Assembly (NCBI RefSeq): GCF_018476525.1 | Contig: NZ_JAHCST010000077.1 | Coordinates: 1 to 42,305 of the forward strand | Direction: 5' to 3' | DNA length: 42,305 nt | Origin: Acrocarpospora catenulata | GTDB taxonomy: Bacteria > Actinomycetota > Actinomycetes > Streptosporangiales > Streptosporangiaceae | Shown: in pieces, positions 6,488 to 14,197 of the stretch | How positions within the stretch are numbered: position 1 is the first letter of the stretch | Layout of the letters: every line of letters begins with the position of its first letter | Position numbers and translations under genes: made by a program | Notes under the pieces: model-generated | What the model was told of the DNA's origin: nothing | The model's database searches: none | What the model saw: only the letters and a program-made list of their open reading frames with translations

Positions 6488-6964
6488 ATGAGCGATGAGG
6501 TCTGGCTCCGGGACGTGGTGGAGGGCGATCTTCCGACGTTCTACGAGCAGGAACAGGATCCGGAGGCGACCCGGCGATCACGGTTTCGAGCGCGTGAGCG
6601 GGATGCCTTCATGACCCACTGGACTACGAAGATCCTTGGCGATTCGACGGTGTTCGTGCAGGCCGTGATTATTGGGGGTGAAATAGCTGGGAATATTGTG
6701 GCCTGGTGGGAGCAGGATCGACGCTTTGTCGGGTACTGGTTTGGGTGGAAATTCTGGGGACGGGGTGTCGGTACCCGAGCTCTCACAATGTTTCTGGATA
6801 AAGAGGTCAATCGGCCTCTGTATGCCGACCCGTATGAAGGGAACACGGGCTCGGTTCGGTTGCTTGAGAAATGCGGCTTTCAGCGCATCGGGACGGTGGT
6901 CCATGGTGATGACCAGCACATCATGCTGAGGCTCGATTCCTTACCGGCCGTCAAGAGCACCTAG
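6488..6964 (+). CDS. GNAT-family N-acetyltransferase
   Basis: The 158-residue protein starts MSDEVWLRDVVEGDLPTFYE, like RimJ/RimL-type acetyltransferases. The acetyl-CoA pyrophosphate loop is FWGRGVGTRALTMFL (RGxG). The later NTGSVRLLEKCGFQRIG is the typical motif B, where the conserved Asn and the KCGF turn contact the cofactor. The substrate is unknown; an amino group on a small molecule or a protein N-terminus is typical. It follows the HxlR gene by 43 bp on the same strand and could be read through. Base composition at 6650-6830 is slightly more AT-rich than its surroundings. Confidence 0.85.
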   Translation: MSDEVWLRDVVEGDLPTFYEQEQDPEATRRSRFRARERDAFMTHWTTKILGDSTVFVQAVIIGGEIAGNIVAWWEQDRRFVGYWFGWKFWGRGVGTRALTMFLDKEVNRPLYADPYEGNTGSVRLLEKCGFQRIGTVVHGDDQHIMLRLDSLPAVKST

Positions 6965-7147
6965 CAGAATGACGAGGTCACCGATCCTCGCCGCTATTCG
7001 GCGTCGTTGACGCATCCGTACGGACGCCTGGGCGGTGGTTCGTCCTTACCTCCTGGCCTGGGCTCTTGCGGCTGCGACCGCCAGGGGGGATCACCAGCAG
7101 GCCGAGGCAGGATTAGTTGGGTCTGGCGCTGGCCGAGGGGCGGCAGG

Positions 7148-7578
7148 GACGCGGTAGACGGGCGGGGAGCCGCCGAGATCCTGGGCATCAGCTACAAGAC
7201 GTGGGCAACAAGGGCTGCGACGCGGCCTACGCCCTGCAACCACTCAACCCCGGGCGCAAGACGCTGCTGTTCGACCGCGCCCACGTGGAGGCCGTGGCCG
7301 CCGGCCGGACGCCACCCGCCACGACTGCCACCGCCGACCCGCATCCGGCCGATCTGCTCGACGAGCAGGACGCCGCCGAGGAGCTCGGCGTCACCTATGC
7401 GACCGTCCGGCATGACCGCGCCGTGGTCAGGCCGCCGGGCTGGATGGAGGTCTGCGGCGTGGCCCTCATCAAGCGGGCCACCCTCGCGCGCGTGATCGCG
7501 ACCCGGCCTGGCCGCGGCGTCAGTGGTGGCCGCCCACGTAAGAGCAGCCGACCGCGCAGCACACCCGAACCCGAGTGA
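7148..7578 (+). pseudogene. Frameshifted protein with two helix-turn-helix modules
   Basis: One frame gives DAVDGRGAAEILGISYKTWA, an excisionase/MerR-like HTH start, until about 7205. Continuation is found one frame over (NKGCDAAYALQPLNPGRKTLLF and onward), and a second similar module LLDEQDAAEELGVTYATVRHD follows in that frame to the stop. The two modules share the pattern D-x-x-x-AAE-x-LG-[IV]-[ST]-Y-x-T. A 1-base loss near 7200 separates them. It probably was a DNA-binding accessory or excision protein of the element whose integrase remnant lies at 10160-10979. The C-terminus is basic (GRPRKSSRPRS). Confidence 0.5.
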
Positions 7579-7657
7579 GCGGACGGTTGCCTGACTTCAA
7601 CAGCGTCTTTCGGACCCACCTACGCGCGAGCATGGGCCCCACCGCAGTGAGGCGGAT

Positions 7658-8098
7658 TCATGTTCGTGTGGAAGTCGGCCCCACCTTGATTGTCCTCGCG
7701 ACGACCCCTATCTCTCGGGGGCCGATTATCTTCAGCCAAAGGAGATCGGCTTCGTTGTTGTGATGGTGGAGAAGGTGGTGAGCGTCAGCTGGCCAGGGCC
7801 CGGTCTTCGGCAGCTCGCAAACGATGATCTCGTCGACTAAGTCATCCCCTTCGACTGGGCCGTCCATAGCCATCTGAACCACGTGAGACAGCTCTACCAA
7901 CACGACGTCCTCGGCGCCGCTCGTCAGAGTGATCTTCGCCGTGTTCGTAGAGGGACCGGCATCGACAACGACTGAGTACAGGAAGAAACCGCGGTACCTG
8001 CTGAGATCCACCGCGGCACCATACTTCCGCTTGCCAGGACTGTGCTGCGCTCCAAGTGCCTCCCCAGCCCTGCTCGACTGCTTCTGGCAGATGCTCAT
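7658..8098 (-). CDS. Hypothetical protein
   Basis: Starting at ATG 8098 the frame encodes about 146 residues with ordinary soluble-protein composition: FFLYSVVVDAG, then alternating strands (ITLTSGAEDVVLVELSHVV), an acidic middle, a His-rich patch HHLLHHHNNEA and IIGPREIGVVARTIKVG. I recognise no family. No strong ribosome binding site precedes 8098, and a longer upstream frame exists whose sequence looks non-coding, so the start is uncertain. It lies in a decayed mobile-element region and may itself be non-functional. Confidence 0.4.
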   Translation of the reverse strand: MSICQKQSSRAGEALGAQHSPGKRKYGAAVDLSRYRGFFLYSVVVDAGPSTNTAKITLTSGAEDVVLVELSHVVQMAMDGPVEGDDLVDEIIVCELPKTGPWPADAHHLLHHHNNEADLLWLKIIGPREIGVVARTIKVGPTSTRT

Positions 8099-8129
8099 GA
8101 GCAACAAACAGGTGGGGGGCGTCCTCGGG

Positions 8130-8329
8130 ATCATCGGCGGGTCGTGCTCGTCACGGCCGGTTCGATCGCTGAGTGGGCTAGATCGCGCGCCGGCTGGTCG
8201 CTGACGGCGCCAGCAGAGGCAGCATTGCGGGCGACAGGGGTCAAGCTGTCCACGGTCCACCAGCGGGTGAGCCGTTCCCGGCAGCGGATCGACCGCGCCG
8301 CTGTGGAAACGGCAGCACCAGGGCAGTGA
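8130..8329 (+). other. Possible fragment of a DNA-binding protein
   Basis: A plus-strand frame reads VVLVTAGSIAEWARSRAGWSL, then KLSTVHQRVSRSRQRIDRAAVE before a stop at 8329. The last part resembles the recognition helix of sigma- or LuxR-like HTH proteins. No start or ribosome binding site is evident, so it is either a truncated remnant or chance. Confidence 0.25.
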
Positions 8330-8359
8330 CAGGGCAGTCCTGCCGCATCGTCCACGGAC

Positions 8360-8599
8360 TCAGCCGTCGAGGATCTCGGCCAACACCTCGACCGGATGGC
8401 GGTCGCCGGGTTCGTCCGGCTCCCAGCGCACTCCATGGTCGCCGGGGTAGGCGTTGCGATGATCGAACCGGTCGTTGAGGATCTTGGCGGCAATCCTCTT
8501 CGGGAAGGCGGCGCAGGTGCCGACTGGGGAGTCGGTGAGGATCGGGGTGCGGAAATGCTTGCAGATGGTGCACTGGCTCCCGCCGATACGAACCGTCAT
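8360..8599 (-). CDS. Small Cys-motif protein (CxxCxHF family)
   Basis: This is a 79-residue protein from ATG 8599, with AGGAG 6 nt upstream fixing the start. It contains CTICKHF at residues 10-16, a third Cys in TCAAFPKRI and a C-terminal HRNAYPGDHGVRWEP. This CxxCxHF...CxAFP...HxxPxxGDxGxxWxP pattern belongs to a widespread small-domain family of unknown function; the three Cys and the His could bind zinc. It is divergent from the 8703 gene, 103 bp between starts. Confidence in the gene is good; no function can be assigned. Confidence 0.7.
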   Translation of the reverse strand: MTVRIGGSQCTICKHFRTPILTDSPVGTCAAFPKRIAAKILNDRFDHRNAYPGDHGVRWEPDEPGDRHPVEVLAEILDG

Positions 8600-8702
8600 C
8601 GTCGCTCCTAGCTCCGATGCACAAGCCCCGGCACGCTCTACTCTGACGCCCATTGGTCCGGTATGTGACCCATCTGGGGCCTGAACTCCCCGAGGAGAGA
8701 CC

Positions 8703-9470
8703 ATGCACGTCATCAACCTGACCCCGCACCCCCTCACCCTCTACAGCGCGGACACCTCGGACGTCGTCCAGGACCCCAGCGTGGGCGTCCTCGCGGTCTG
8801 GGAGGTCGCCGGACCGATGGCCCGCCACGCGGAGACCCGGCAGCCCGCCGGGTCCATCGCCTTCCACACCCCGGGCGGCGAAGTCGTACACGTCCCTCTG
8901 ACGGAGGTCGGGTCCGGGGAGGTCACCGGCCTACCGGACCCCCGCCCCGGGGTGACGTGCATCGTGTCCCGTGCCACGGCCGAGCGCACCACCGGCCGCG
9001 CCGACGTCGTCTACCCGGACCGTCCGGTCCGCTCCACCAGTGGTCAGATTGTGGGCTACCGGGCGCTGGCCCGTGCTGTGACCGGTCAGACTCTGCCGGA
9101 CACCTACCGCTTCCAGCACAAGAACCCGCGCCGCGTCCTCGGCGGGAAACGGTGGGAGGACTACGTTAACGGGCAGTTCGTCACCGTCCTGTCGCCGGAC
9201 ATTGCCAGCCAGTTCGGCACCGTGCCCGTCCGCGTCGGCGCCGCGCTGGCGCACCTGCATGGGGAGGTGGTCCGGGAACTGCACGAGGCGCTCGGCTACG
9301 CCCGCCGCCGCGCCGACCACCCGCAATGCCCCGAGTGCCGGGAGTTCGGTGAGCCGATCGCGGGCGAGTGGCCGATGTGGCAGTGCCCGGCTGGGCACCG
9401 CTGGGACGTTGAAACGGCGCTGTCCCGGATCCGGCCCTGCACGGAGTGCCACGGGTACGGCAACCTGTAG
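8703..9470 (+). CDS. Element-encoded protein with N-terminal NLTPH domain and C-terminal zinc ribbons
   Basis: This is a 255-residue protein from ATG 8703, with GAGGAGAG 4 nt upstream. The N-terminal MHVINLTPHPLTLYS is a signature seen in small proteins of actinophages and integrative elements. The middle segment (about residues 90-165) includes VSRATAERT and YRFQHKNPRRVLGGKRWEDY. The C-terminus has two CxxC knuckles, CPECREF...WQCPAGHRW (about 213-237) and CTECHGYG (248-255), likely one or two zinc ribbons. Its function is unknown. Its intact frame and good ribosome binding site contrast with the broken genes around it, so it may still be expressed. Confidence 0.65.
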   Translation: MHVINLTPHPLTLYSADTSDVVQDPSVGVLAVWEVAGPMARHAETRQPAGSIAFHTPGGEVVHVPLTEVGSGEVTGLPDPRPGVTCIVSRATAERTTGRADVVYPDRPVRSTSGQIVGYRALARAVTGQTLPDTYRFQHKNPRRVLGGKRWEDYVNGQFVTVLSPDIASQFGTVPVRVGAALAHLHGEVVRELHEALGYARRRADHPQCPECREFGEPIAGEWPMWQCPAGHRWDVETALSRIRPCTECHGYGNL

Positions 9471-9678
9471 GCCATACGCGACGACCGCCCGCCCCGGGGC
9501 ACCGGGAGGCGGGCGTTACGCATCCCGCAGGTCGCCAGCGGCTCTGGAGTTCCGGGCGTAAGTGATCGTGGTCTCACAATGAACTCACAAGCTCGCCCGC
9601 GACAACGGTATTGAACCGGCCAAGAAAAGTGGCTGATCCGAAACCCGGGCTACCCGCTGTCCTTCGCCTGAGTAGTAG
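9471..9678. other. Intergenic, GC-rich hairpin only
   Basis: Just after the 9470 stop, arms of the type CCGCCCCGGGGC/GGGAGGCGGG suggest a terminator at about 9487-9514. Nothing else coding or structured is seen up to 9678. Confidence 0.35.
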
Positions 9679-9843
9679 CTATTTGTCTGACTCGTCTTGC
9701 ATGCCGTCCACCACATCCTTCACGCCGTAGAGCACACGCTCAAAGATCGGCCAGGCAGCATCGGCGACCACCTCAACCAGTTCCACAAGCTCTCCGAACA
9801 GGTTCTCTAGGGGCGCAGATGAGGATTCGTCATGTCCAGCCAT
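9679..9843 (-). CDS. Small acidic helical protein
   Basis: The 54-residue frame from ATG 9843 encodes one long amphipathic acidic helix (LFGELVELVEVVADAAWPIFERVLYGVKDVV). It has no signal peptide. No good ribosome binding site is visible. It sits next to a holin fragment in prophage-like debris, so it may be a small phage accessory protein. Support is composition only. Confidence 0.4.
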   Translation of the reverse strand: MAGHDESSSAPLENLFGELVELVEVVADAAWPIFERVLYGVKDVVDGMQDESDK

Positions 9844-9946
9844 GAGAGCAACGTACCCCTGCACGCGCGATTCGAGGGGTGGCCCCGGGCCCGCGCTCCC
9901 GAGGCCACCCAGTCGTGCCGGGCTCTCAGGTTCCCGGCACGACGAT

Positions 9947-10126
9947 CTACCGGCCGGTGTGCACCCCGGCGCTGGTGGTGAACCCGGCCGTCTGCGGGTC
10001 ACCGGTCGTGCCCGCGACCAGCAACTTCAGCAGACTCGCCAGAGCAGCCACCCCAGCGATACCACCAATCGCCGCCGAGTCCAGGTCAGTCCAGCCCACC
10101 CCGTTGGCGGTGATCACCGCGAGCGC
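9947..10126 (-). pseudogene. C-terminal fragment of a phage holin-like protein
   Basis: The last 59 residues read ALAVITANGVGWTDLD, then a hydrophobic helix IGGIAGVAALASLLKLLVAG, and a polar tail TTGDPQTAGFTT. This matches the end of the two-helix holins found beside endolysins in actinophages: helix, short Asp-containing turn, helix, polar tail. The first helix and start are missing; upstream in the same frame the sequence becomes the antisense of the integrase. It is a truncated prophage remnant. Confidence 0.5.
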
Positions 10127-10159
10127 CGAACGACACGGGGCCTGCCCATCCCCGACCCG

Positions 10160-10979
10160 AACCTGAAAGTGAACGAGTTCTTCGACACGTGGCTGAAGGG
10201 CAAGCAGAGGCTCAAGGCCAGCACGCTGGCGGATTACGAGGAGGTGATCCGACTTTACGGTAAGCCGGGCCTCGGCCATATGAAGTTGATCGCAGTGCGG
10301 GAGAAGCACCTGACCGAGCTGTATGCCGCGATCCGGCAGATCAACCGGCCGCTGGAAGGGAAGCCGTCCGAGCTGCTCCGCCGCCTGCTGGCGGCGCGCG
10401 CGCTCGCCCCCAAGGTCCATCTGGAAGAGGGCGAGAGGCCTGGACTGAAAAGGCAGAAGCCGTTGACTGAGGCCCGGCTCAGAAAGATCCACGCCATCCT
10501 GTCCTCAGCGTTCAGCACGGCCCGCAAGCACACGCTGATCACGCACGATCCGACCAAGCACATCGAGTTACCTAAGCCGAAGCGGATCCGGCCGATCGGC
10601 TGGACAGACGCCCGGGTGGCGCGTTGGAAGGCCACAGGCAAGATCCCGAGGAAGGTGATGGTGTGGACCCCCGCACAGTGCGGCCCGTTCCTGGACACCG
10701 CCGCCGAGCGCGGGGAACGGCTGTTCCCCTCTTTCATCTGGCGGCAAGCGCCGAGCTGAGATCTGCCAGGCCGGCGAAGCTGACCTCGACCTGGTGGCCG
10801 GCACGCTGACCCTTTGGGAGTCGGAGCCTGAGGACGATGAGGAGAAAGATGAGAGCCTGAAGTCGGAAAACTCCACTCGCGTGGTCTCGCTCGGCCCAGA
10901 GAACGTGGCGCTCCTCATCGAGTGGGGCCAGCGGAAGCGCCGGGAAAGGCTCATCCCGCGGAGAAAACTGTTCTCGTGA
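10160..10979 (+). pseudogene. Broken tyrosine recombinase (integrase)
   Basis: The core-binding domain is recognisable: KVNEFFDTWLKGKQRLKAST at the start, YGKPGLGHMKLIAV, and LTEARLRKIHAILSSAFSTA. At about 10735 the frame is lost. One frame over it resumes with RRAEICQAGEADLDLVAGTL, the region around the first catalytic Arg, then SENSTRVVSLGPENVALL. It stops at 10977-10979 before the HxxR box and the Tyr nucleophile. Missing pieces are the N-terminal arm, frame continuity and the catalytic C-terminus. It points at tRNA-Ser(GCT) 85 bp downstream, its probable attachment site. Confidence 0.8.
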
Positions 10980-11034
10980 CGTTCGGCCTCACCTTGGGGG
11001 TTTGATCTTCATTTGGAGATCAAGAAGGCCCTGC

Positions 11035-11057
11035 TCCCTGGTAGGGAGAGGGCCTTT
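11035..11057 (-). terminator. Terminator of tRNA-Ser(GCT)
   Basis: On the minus strand AAGGCCCT...AGGGCCTT with an inner TCCCT/AGGGA stem follows the tRNA 3' end and leads into CTTGATCT. It resembles the terminator after tRNA-Arg. Confidence 0.65.
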
Positions 11058-11063
11058 GAACTG

Positions 11064-11153
11064 CGGAGGTTCGGGGATTTGAACCCCGGATGGGCTTAAG
11101 GCCCAAACCGCATTAGCAGTGCGGCGCCATAGACCGGACTAGGCGAAACCTCC
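11064..11153 (-). tRNA. tRNA-Ser (anticodon GCT)
   Basis: This is a 90-nt class II tRNA: acceptor GGAGGTT/AACCTCC, anticodon loop CTGCTAA with anticodon GCT reading AGY, a long variable arm (TGGGCCTTAAGCCCA) and T loop TTCAAAT. The discriminator is G. CCA is not encoded. Its 3' end faces a degraded integrase. Confidence 0.95.
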
Positions 11154-11323
11154 CGGTAGCCGATGTGGCTCTGGACAGCGTACCGGCGATCGCCCAAGGC
11201 GGCAAAGCGGATTGCCGTGGCCCTCCCACCCACGCCCCGGCTGCCACCGAGGCCACCCTTCGCACAGGGCGGGGGTTCCCCCGAACGACATCAAGCCCGG
11301 CCCCCATCACCCCCAGCAACCAA

Positions 11324-11368
11324 TGCGCACAACTCTTATCCACAGCCTGTGGAAAAGAGTTGTGCGCA
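11324..11368. repeat. 45-bp palindrome carrying two DnaA-box-like words
   Basis: The arms TGCGCACAACTCTT (11324-11337) and AAGAGTTGTGCGCA (11355-11368) are perfect. Inside them TCCACAG and CTGTGGA pair around one central base, with one mismatch between the two blocks. It contains TTATCCACA (11336-11344), a perfect classical DnaA box, and the inverted near-match TTTTCCACA. It lies 21 bp past the stop of the YceI gene and could also serve as its terminator. Confidence 0.75.
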
Positions 11369-11389
11369 AGGGGATCACCCAGGCAAGAG

Positions 11390-11950
11390 TCAGGCCCGGA
11401 CGGCCTCGCCCTCGATTTCGATTTTGATCTTCTTGCCGACCAGGACGCCGCCCGTCTCCAGGGCCACGTTCCAGGTCAGTCCAAAGGCCTCGCGGTCGAG
11501 CTCGGTCTCGGCCGCGAAACCGAAGATCTCCTGGCCCTGCAGGCTGGTGGTCGCACCGGTGAACTCGGCCTTGAGCGTGACCTGCTGGGTGACGTCGCGC
11601 ACGGTGAGGTCGCCGACCAGGGTGAACTCATCGCCCTGGAAGTCGCGGACGCCGGTGCTCCGGAAGGTGATCTCCGGGAACTTCTCGGCGGAGAGGAAGT
11701 CGTCGCTACGGAGGTGGTTGTCGCGGTCGTTGACACCGGTGGTGATGCTCTCCGCCTTGATCGCCACTTCCACACTGGAGTCCAGCGGGTTCTCACCGAT
11801 TACGATCTTGCCGGAGAACTCGTTGAACTGGCCGCGGACCTTGCTCACCATCATGTGTTTCGCGACGAAGCCGACGCGCGTGTGGGCGATGTCCAGGTTG
11901 AACTCGCCGGCCGCCGGAATGGTCAGGCCCTGCCACTCACGGGTGCTCAT
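11390..11950 (-). CDS. YceI-family protein
   Basis: This is a 186-residue protein of the YceI family, a lipocalin-like beta barrel that binds long isoprenoid or amphiphilic ligands. The start MSTREWQGLTIPAAGEFNLD and the family block IAHTRVGFVAKHMMVSKVRGQ are present, then FRSTGVRD and FTLVGDLTVRDVTQQVTL. There is no signal peptide, as in many actinobacterial members that are cytosolic. ATG 11950 has GGAGAC 6 nt upstream. It is divergent from a MarR regulator, and this pairing is common in actinobacteria and suggests control by it. The exact ligand is unknown. Confidence 0.9.
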   Translation of the reverse strand: MSTREWQGLTIPAAGEFNLDIAHTRVGFVAKHMMVSKVRGQFNEFSGKIVIGENPLDSSVEVAIKAESITTGVNDRDNHLRSDDFLSAEKFPEITFRSTGVRDFQGDEFTLVGDLTVRDVTQQVTLKAEFTGATTSLQGQEIFGFAAETELDREAFGLTWNVALETGGVLVGKKIKIEIEGEAVRA

Positions 11951-12051
11951 AGCTGTCTCCAGGGGTTCGTTGACTTGCGGATGATTGCGCCAACAACTGT
12001 CTACAGGAGGAATATTCCCCGCGTCAACTACCGTCGCGTACACTCGTGCCC

Positions 12052-12540
12052 ATGGAGCTTTTTGACGATCCCCGACTGACGGCGATGGGGTTGTTCGCCG
12101 AGGTCTACACCGGCCTGGCGGACAAGACCAGCGCCGTGTTCGCCGAGGCGGGGTTGTCCGACGTCGACTTCGAAACCCTCATCCGGCTGGCCCGTTCCCC
12201 CCAGCAGAGCCTGCGCATGAGCGATCTCGCCGCGCAGACCTCCCTGTCCACCAGCGGCATCACCCGCGTGGTCGACCGGCTCGAACGCGAGGGCCTGGTG
12301 ACCCGCCAGGCCTGCGCCACCGACCGGCGCGCCTCCTACGCCGTGATCACCGAGGCGGGCACCGCGCGTCTGCGGCAGGTGATCCCCCGGCATCTGGAGG
12401 AGATCGAGGTCTGGTTCACCGGATTGGTCCCCCCGGACCGACTGGCCGAATTCCTCGACACGCTCCGCCTCATCCGCGACGTGGTACGGCCCTGCGCGAC
12501 CGCCGGAGTCACGTCAAGAGTCGACGCTGCCCGGGGATGA
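12052..12540 (+). CDS. MarR-family transcriptional regulator
   Basis: This is a 162-residue MarR-type winged helix protein. An N-terminal dimerisation helix is followed by DFETLIRLARSP, the HTH SLRMSDLAAQTSLSTSGITRVVDRLE and the wing REGLVTRQACATDRRASYAVIT with the conserved DxRxxxxxLT-like pattern (DRRASYAVIT). It is expected to repress the divergent yceI-like gene and itself by binding a palindrome in the 101-bp intergenic region, with release by phenolic or lipophilic ligands. ATG 12052 is preferred; GTG 12046 is two codons upstream. Its 3' end overlaps the convergent sigma-factor gene by 32 bp. Confidence 0.9.
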   Translation: MELFDDPRLTAMGLFAEVYTGLADKTSAVFAEAGLSDVDFETLIRLARSPQQSLRMSDLAAQTSLSTSGITRVVDRLEREGLVTRQACATDRRASYAVITEAGTARLRQVIPRHLEEIEVWFTGLVPPDRLAEFLDTLRLIRDVVRPCATAGVTSRVDAARG

Positions 12541-13009
12541 CCAGCTCGCCGCGGAGTTTCGCGATGCCCCGGGAGACCGTGCTCTTCACGGTCCCGACGC
12601 TGATCCCCAGCGCCTTGGCGATCTCGGGCTCCGTCATGTCCTCGTAGTAGCGCAGCACGATCGCGGTGCGCTGGCGTACAGGTAGCCGGCTCAGCGCGTG
12701 CTCCAGCTCGTCGTAGCGGTGGCCGGGGTCCTGGTAGAAGGCGAGCTCGGGCAGCTCGTCGGCCGGGTACTCCTCCAGCTTCCGCCGCCGCCACCACGAG
12801 ATGTTGATATTGACCATCGCCCGCCGTACGTACCCGTCCAGCGCGGCGCGATCCTGGATGCGGTCCCAGGCCTGGTACGTCTTGGCCAGCGCCGCCTGGA
12901 GCAGGTCCTCGGCGTCGGCCGGGTTGCCGGTCAGCTGGTTCGCCACGCGCAGGAGCGCCGCCCCACGCGTCACCACGTACGCGCGGAACTCCTCGTGGCT
13001 TGCGATCAT
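12509..13009 (-). CDS. SigE-family ECF RNA polymerase sigma factor
   Basis: The 166-residue sigma factor contains only regions 2 and 4. Region 2 is seen in ALLRVANQLTGNPADAEDLLQAAL, where the DAEDLLQ motif is typical, with WDRIQDRAALDGYVRRAMVN following. Region 4 has LPVRQRTAIVLRYYEDMTEPEIAKALGISVGTVKSTVSRGIAKL, the -35 recognition HTH. This is the actinobacterial SigE-like ECF group. No cognate anti-sigma gene overlaps it; the neighbouring membrane and Cys-rich pair at 13240-14995 is divergent. The start ATG 13009 is chosen because upstream sequence is not family-like; its ribosome binding site is weak. Confidence 0.88.
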   Translation of the reverse strand: MIASHEEFRAYVVTRGAALLRVANQLTGNPADAEDLLQAALAKTYQAWDRIQDRAALDGYVRRAMVNINISWWRRRKLEEYPADELPELAFYQDPGHRYDELEHALSRLPVRQRTAIVLRYYEDMTEPEIAKALGISVGTVKSTVSRGIAKLRGELVIPGQRRLLT

Positions 13010-13239
13010 GCGTTCAGAATCCCAGCCGGAGGCCGCCGTCCGGCTGAACCGGGATCCTGGTTTCCGCCCGCCGCCCGCAAAGATCGGGTAAGCCCGCTGA
13101 CAGGAGGCCAGTGCCGGATAGGGTCGGGTTTGCCCCGACCTGGGGGCAACGGATTCCACCACGAGGGGGAATTCTTGCTACCCCACACCCCCCGACGCCG
13201 GAATTATGCCCCTATCAGGCGAGACATCATGTGAGGCTG

Positions 13240-14175
13240 ATGGGTGTGGCGATGCATGAGCGTAGGCGGGCGCTGGCGGCAGCCGTACTCGGCAGGGACG
13301 GCGAGCCGGCGCGGACGGATACCGGCGACGGCGGGACGCTGAGCGCGGTCAGCGGCGTGGTGCTCGACATCAGCCCCCATCTGATCATCATCGAGACCGA
13401 CGAGGCCGCGGAGGAGCGGCTGGTCATCGCGCCGTGGGCGACCGCGTGGCGGGGCGGCAACGTCGCCGTCGCCGACGTGCCGATCGGCTCGCGCGTGATC
13501 ATCCGGACCCGCTCCGGCAAGGTGGTGGACCGCATCTGGTCGGACATCACCCGGCTGACCGGGATCATCCTGGCCGTCACCGGCCGCACCGACCTGGCCG
13601 TCCAGCTCGACTGCGGCCCGCACCGCGGCCGCCGCTCGGTCGTCATCCCCTACCGCTCGTCAGGACGCATCCGGGTACGGTACCCGCGGCTCGAACCCGG
13701 CTACCTCTTCGACGCCATCGGCCTGGTCGAGGACGGCACGGCGCTCGCCCAGCTGCCGGCCACCTCGCAACCGCCCTACCGGGCCACCGCCGTGCCGCCG
13801 CCGTCCCCCACGTACGGCGGGTCGCAGGCGACGATTTCCGGTACGGCCGTCTGGTCCGATTTCACCGACCGAGGGGCGGCGTATCCGATGTTGGAGCGGT
13901 CCGACACCGGCTGCGATGATTCCGGCATCTCCTGCGCCGGCCTGCCGTACCTGGCGCTGGGGTCCGTGGCGCACGTGCGGAACGCCTGCACCGGGCTGGG
14001 AACGGAGGTGCCGATCGTGGCCTGCGGGTGTGTGGCCGGGCGGTTCTGCGACCGGTGCGTGGAGTGCGGCACCTCGCCGCGCGGCCGGATCCTGGAACTC
14101 TCGGCGATCTCGTACGTCGAACTCGGCGGCGACCTGACCAAGGGCTGCTTCAACGCGCGGATGGGAGTGACATGA
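13240..14175 (+). CDS. Conserved protein with Cys-rich C-terminal barrel-like domain
   Basis: The 311-residue protein has an N-terminal beta-rich part (GVVLDISPHLIIIETDEAAEE) with no signal peptide or membrane helix. A Pro-rich linker at about residues 180-200 follows. The C-terminal domain has nine Cys (LPYLALGSVAHVRNAC, VACGCVAGRFCDRCVECG, GRILELSAISYVELGG, GCFN). The VRN...C...RGRILELS...LGG order resembles the double-psi barrel of RlpA/barwin proteins, but this is an inference. It is followed after 22 bp by a MauE-like membrane protein, which favours a redox or disulfide role. ATG 13252 is an alternative start. The ECF sigma gene is divergent upstream. Confidence 0.7.
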   Translation: MGVAMHERRRALAAAVLGRDGEPARTDTGDGGTLSAVSGVVLDISPHLIIIETDEAAEERLVIAPWATAWRGGNVAVADVPIGSRVIIRTRSGKVVDRIWSDITRLTGIILAVTGRTDLAVQLDCGPHRGRRSVVIPYRSSGRIRVRYPRLEPGYLFDAIGLVEDGTALAQLPATSQPPYRATAVPPPSPTYGGSQATISGTAVWSDFTDRGAAYPMLERSDTGCDDSGISCAGLPYLALGSVAHVRNACTGLGTEVPIVACGCVAGRFCDRCVECGTSPRGRILELSAISYVELGGDLTKGCFNARMGVT

Positions 14176-14197
14176 CCGGTCCGAAGGAGGGTGCCCG

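Noticed and set aside
6965-7147. tRNA-Ser(GCT) 3' duplication marking the far end of the remnant element
   Set aside because: I looked for GGTTCGGGGATTTGAACC-like sequence in this stretch and found none; the far attachment site is lost or lies elsewhere.
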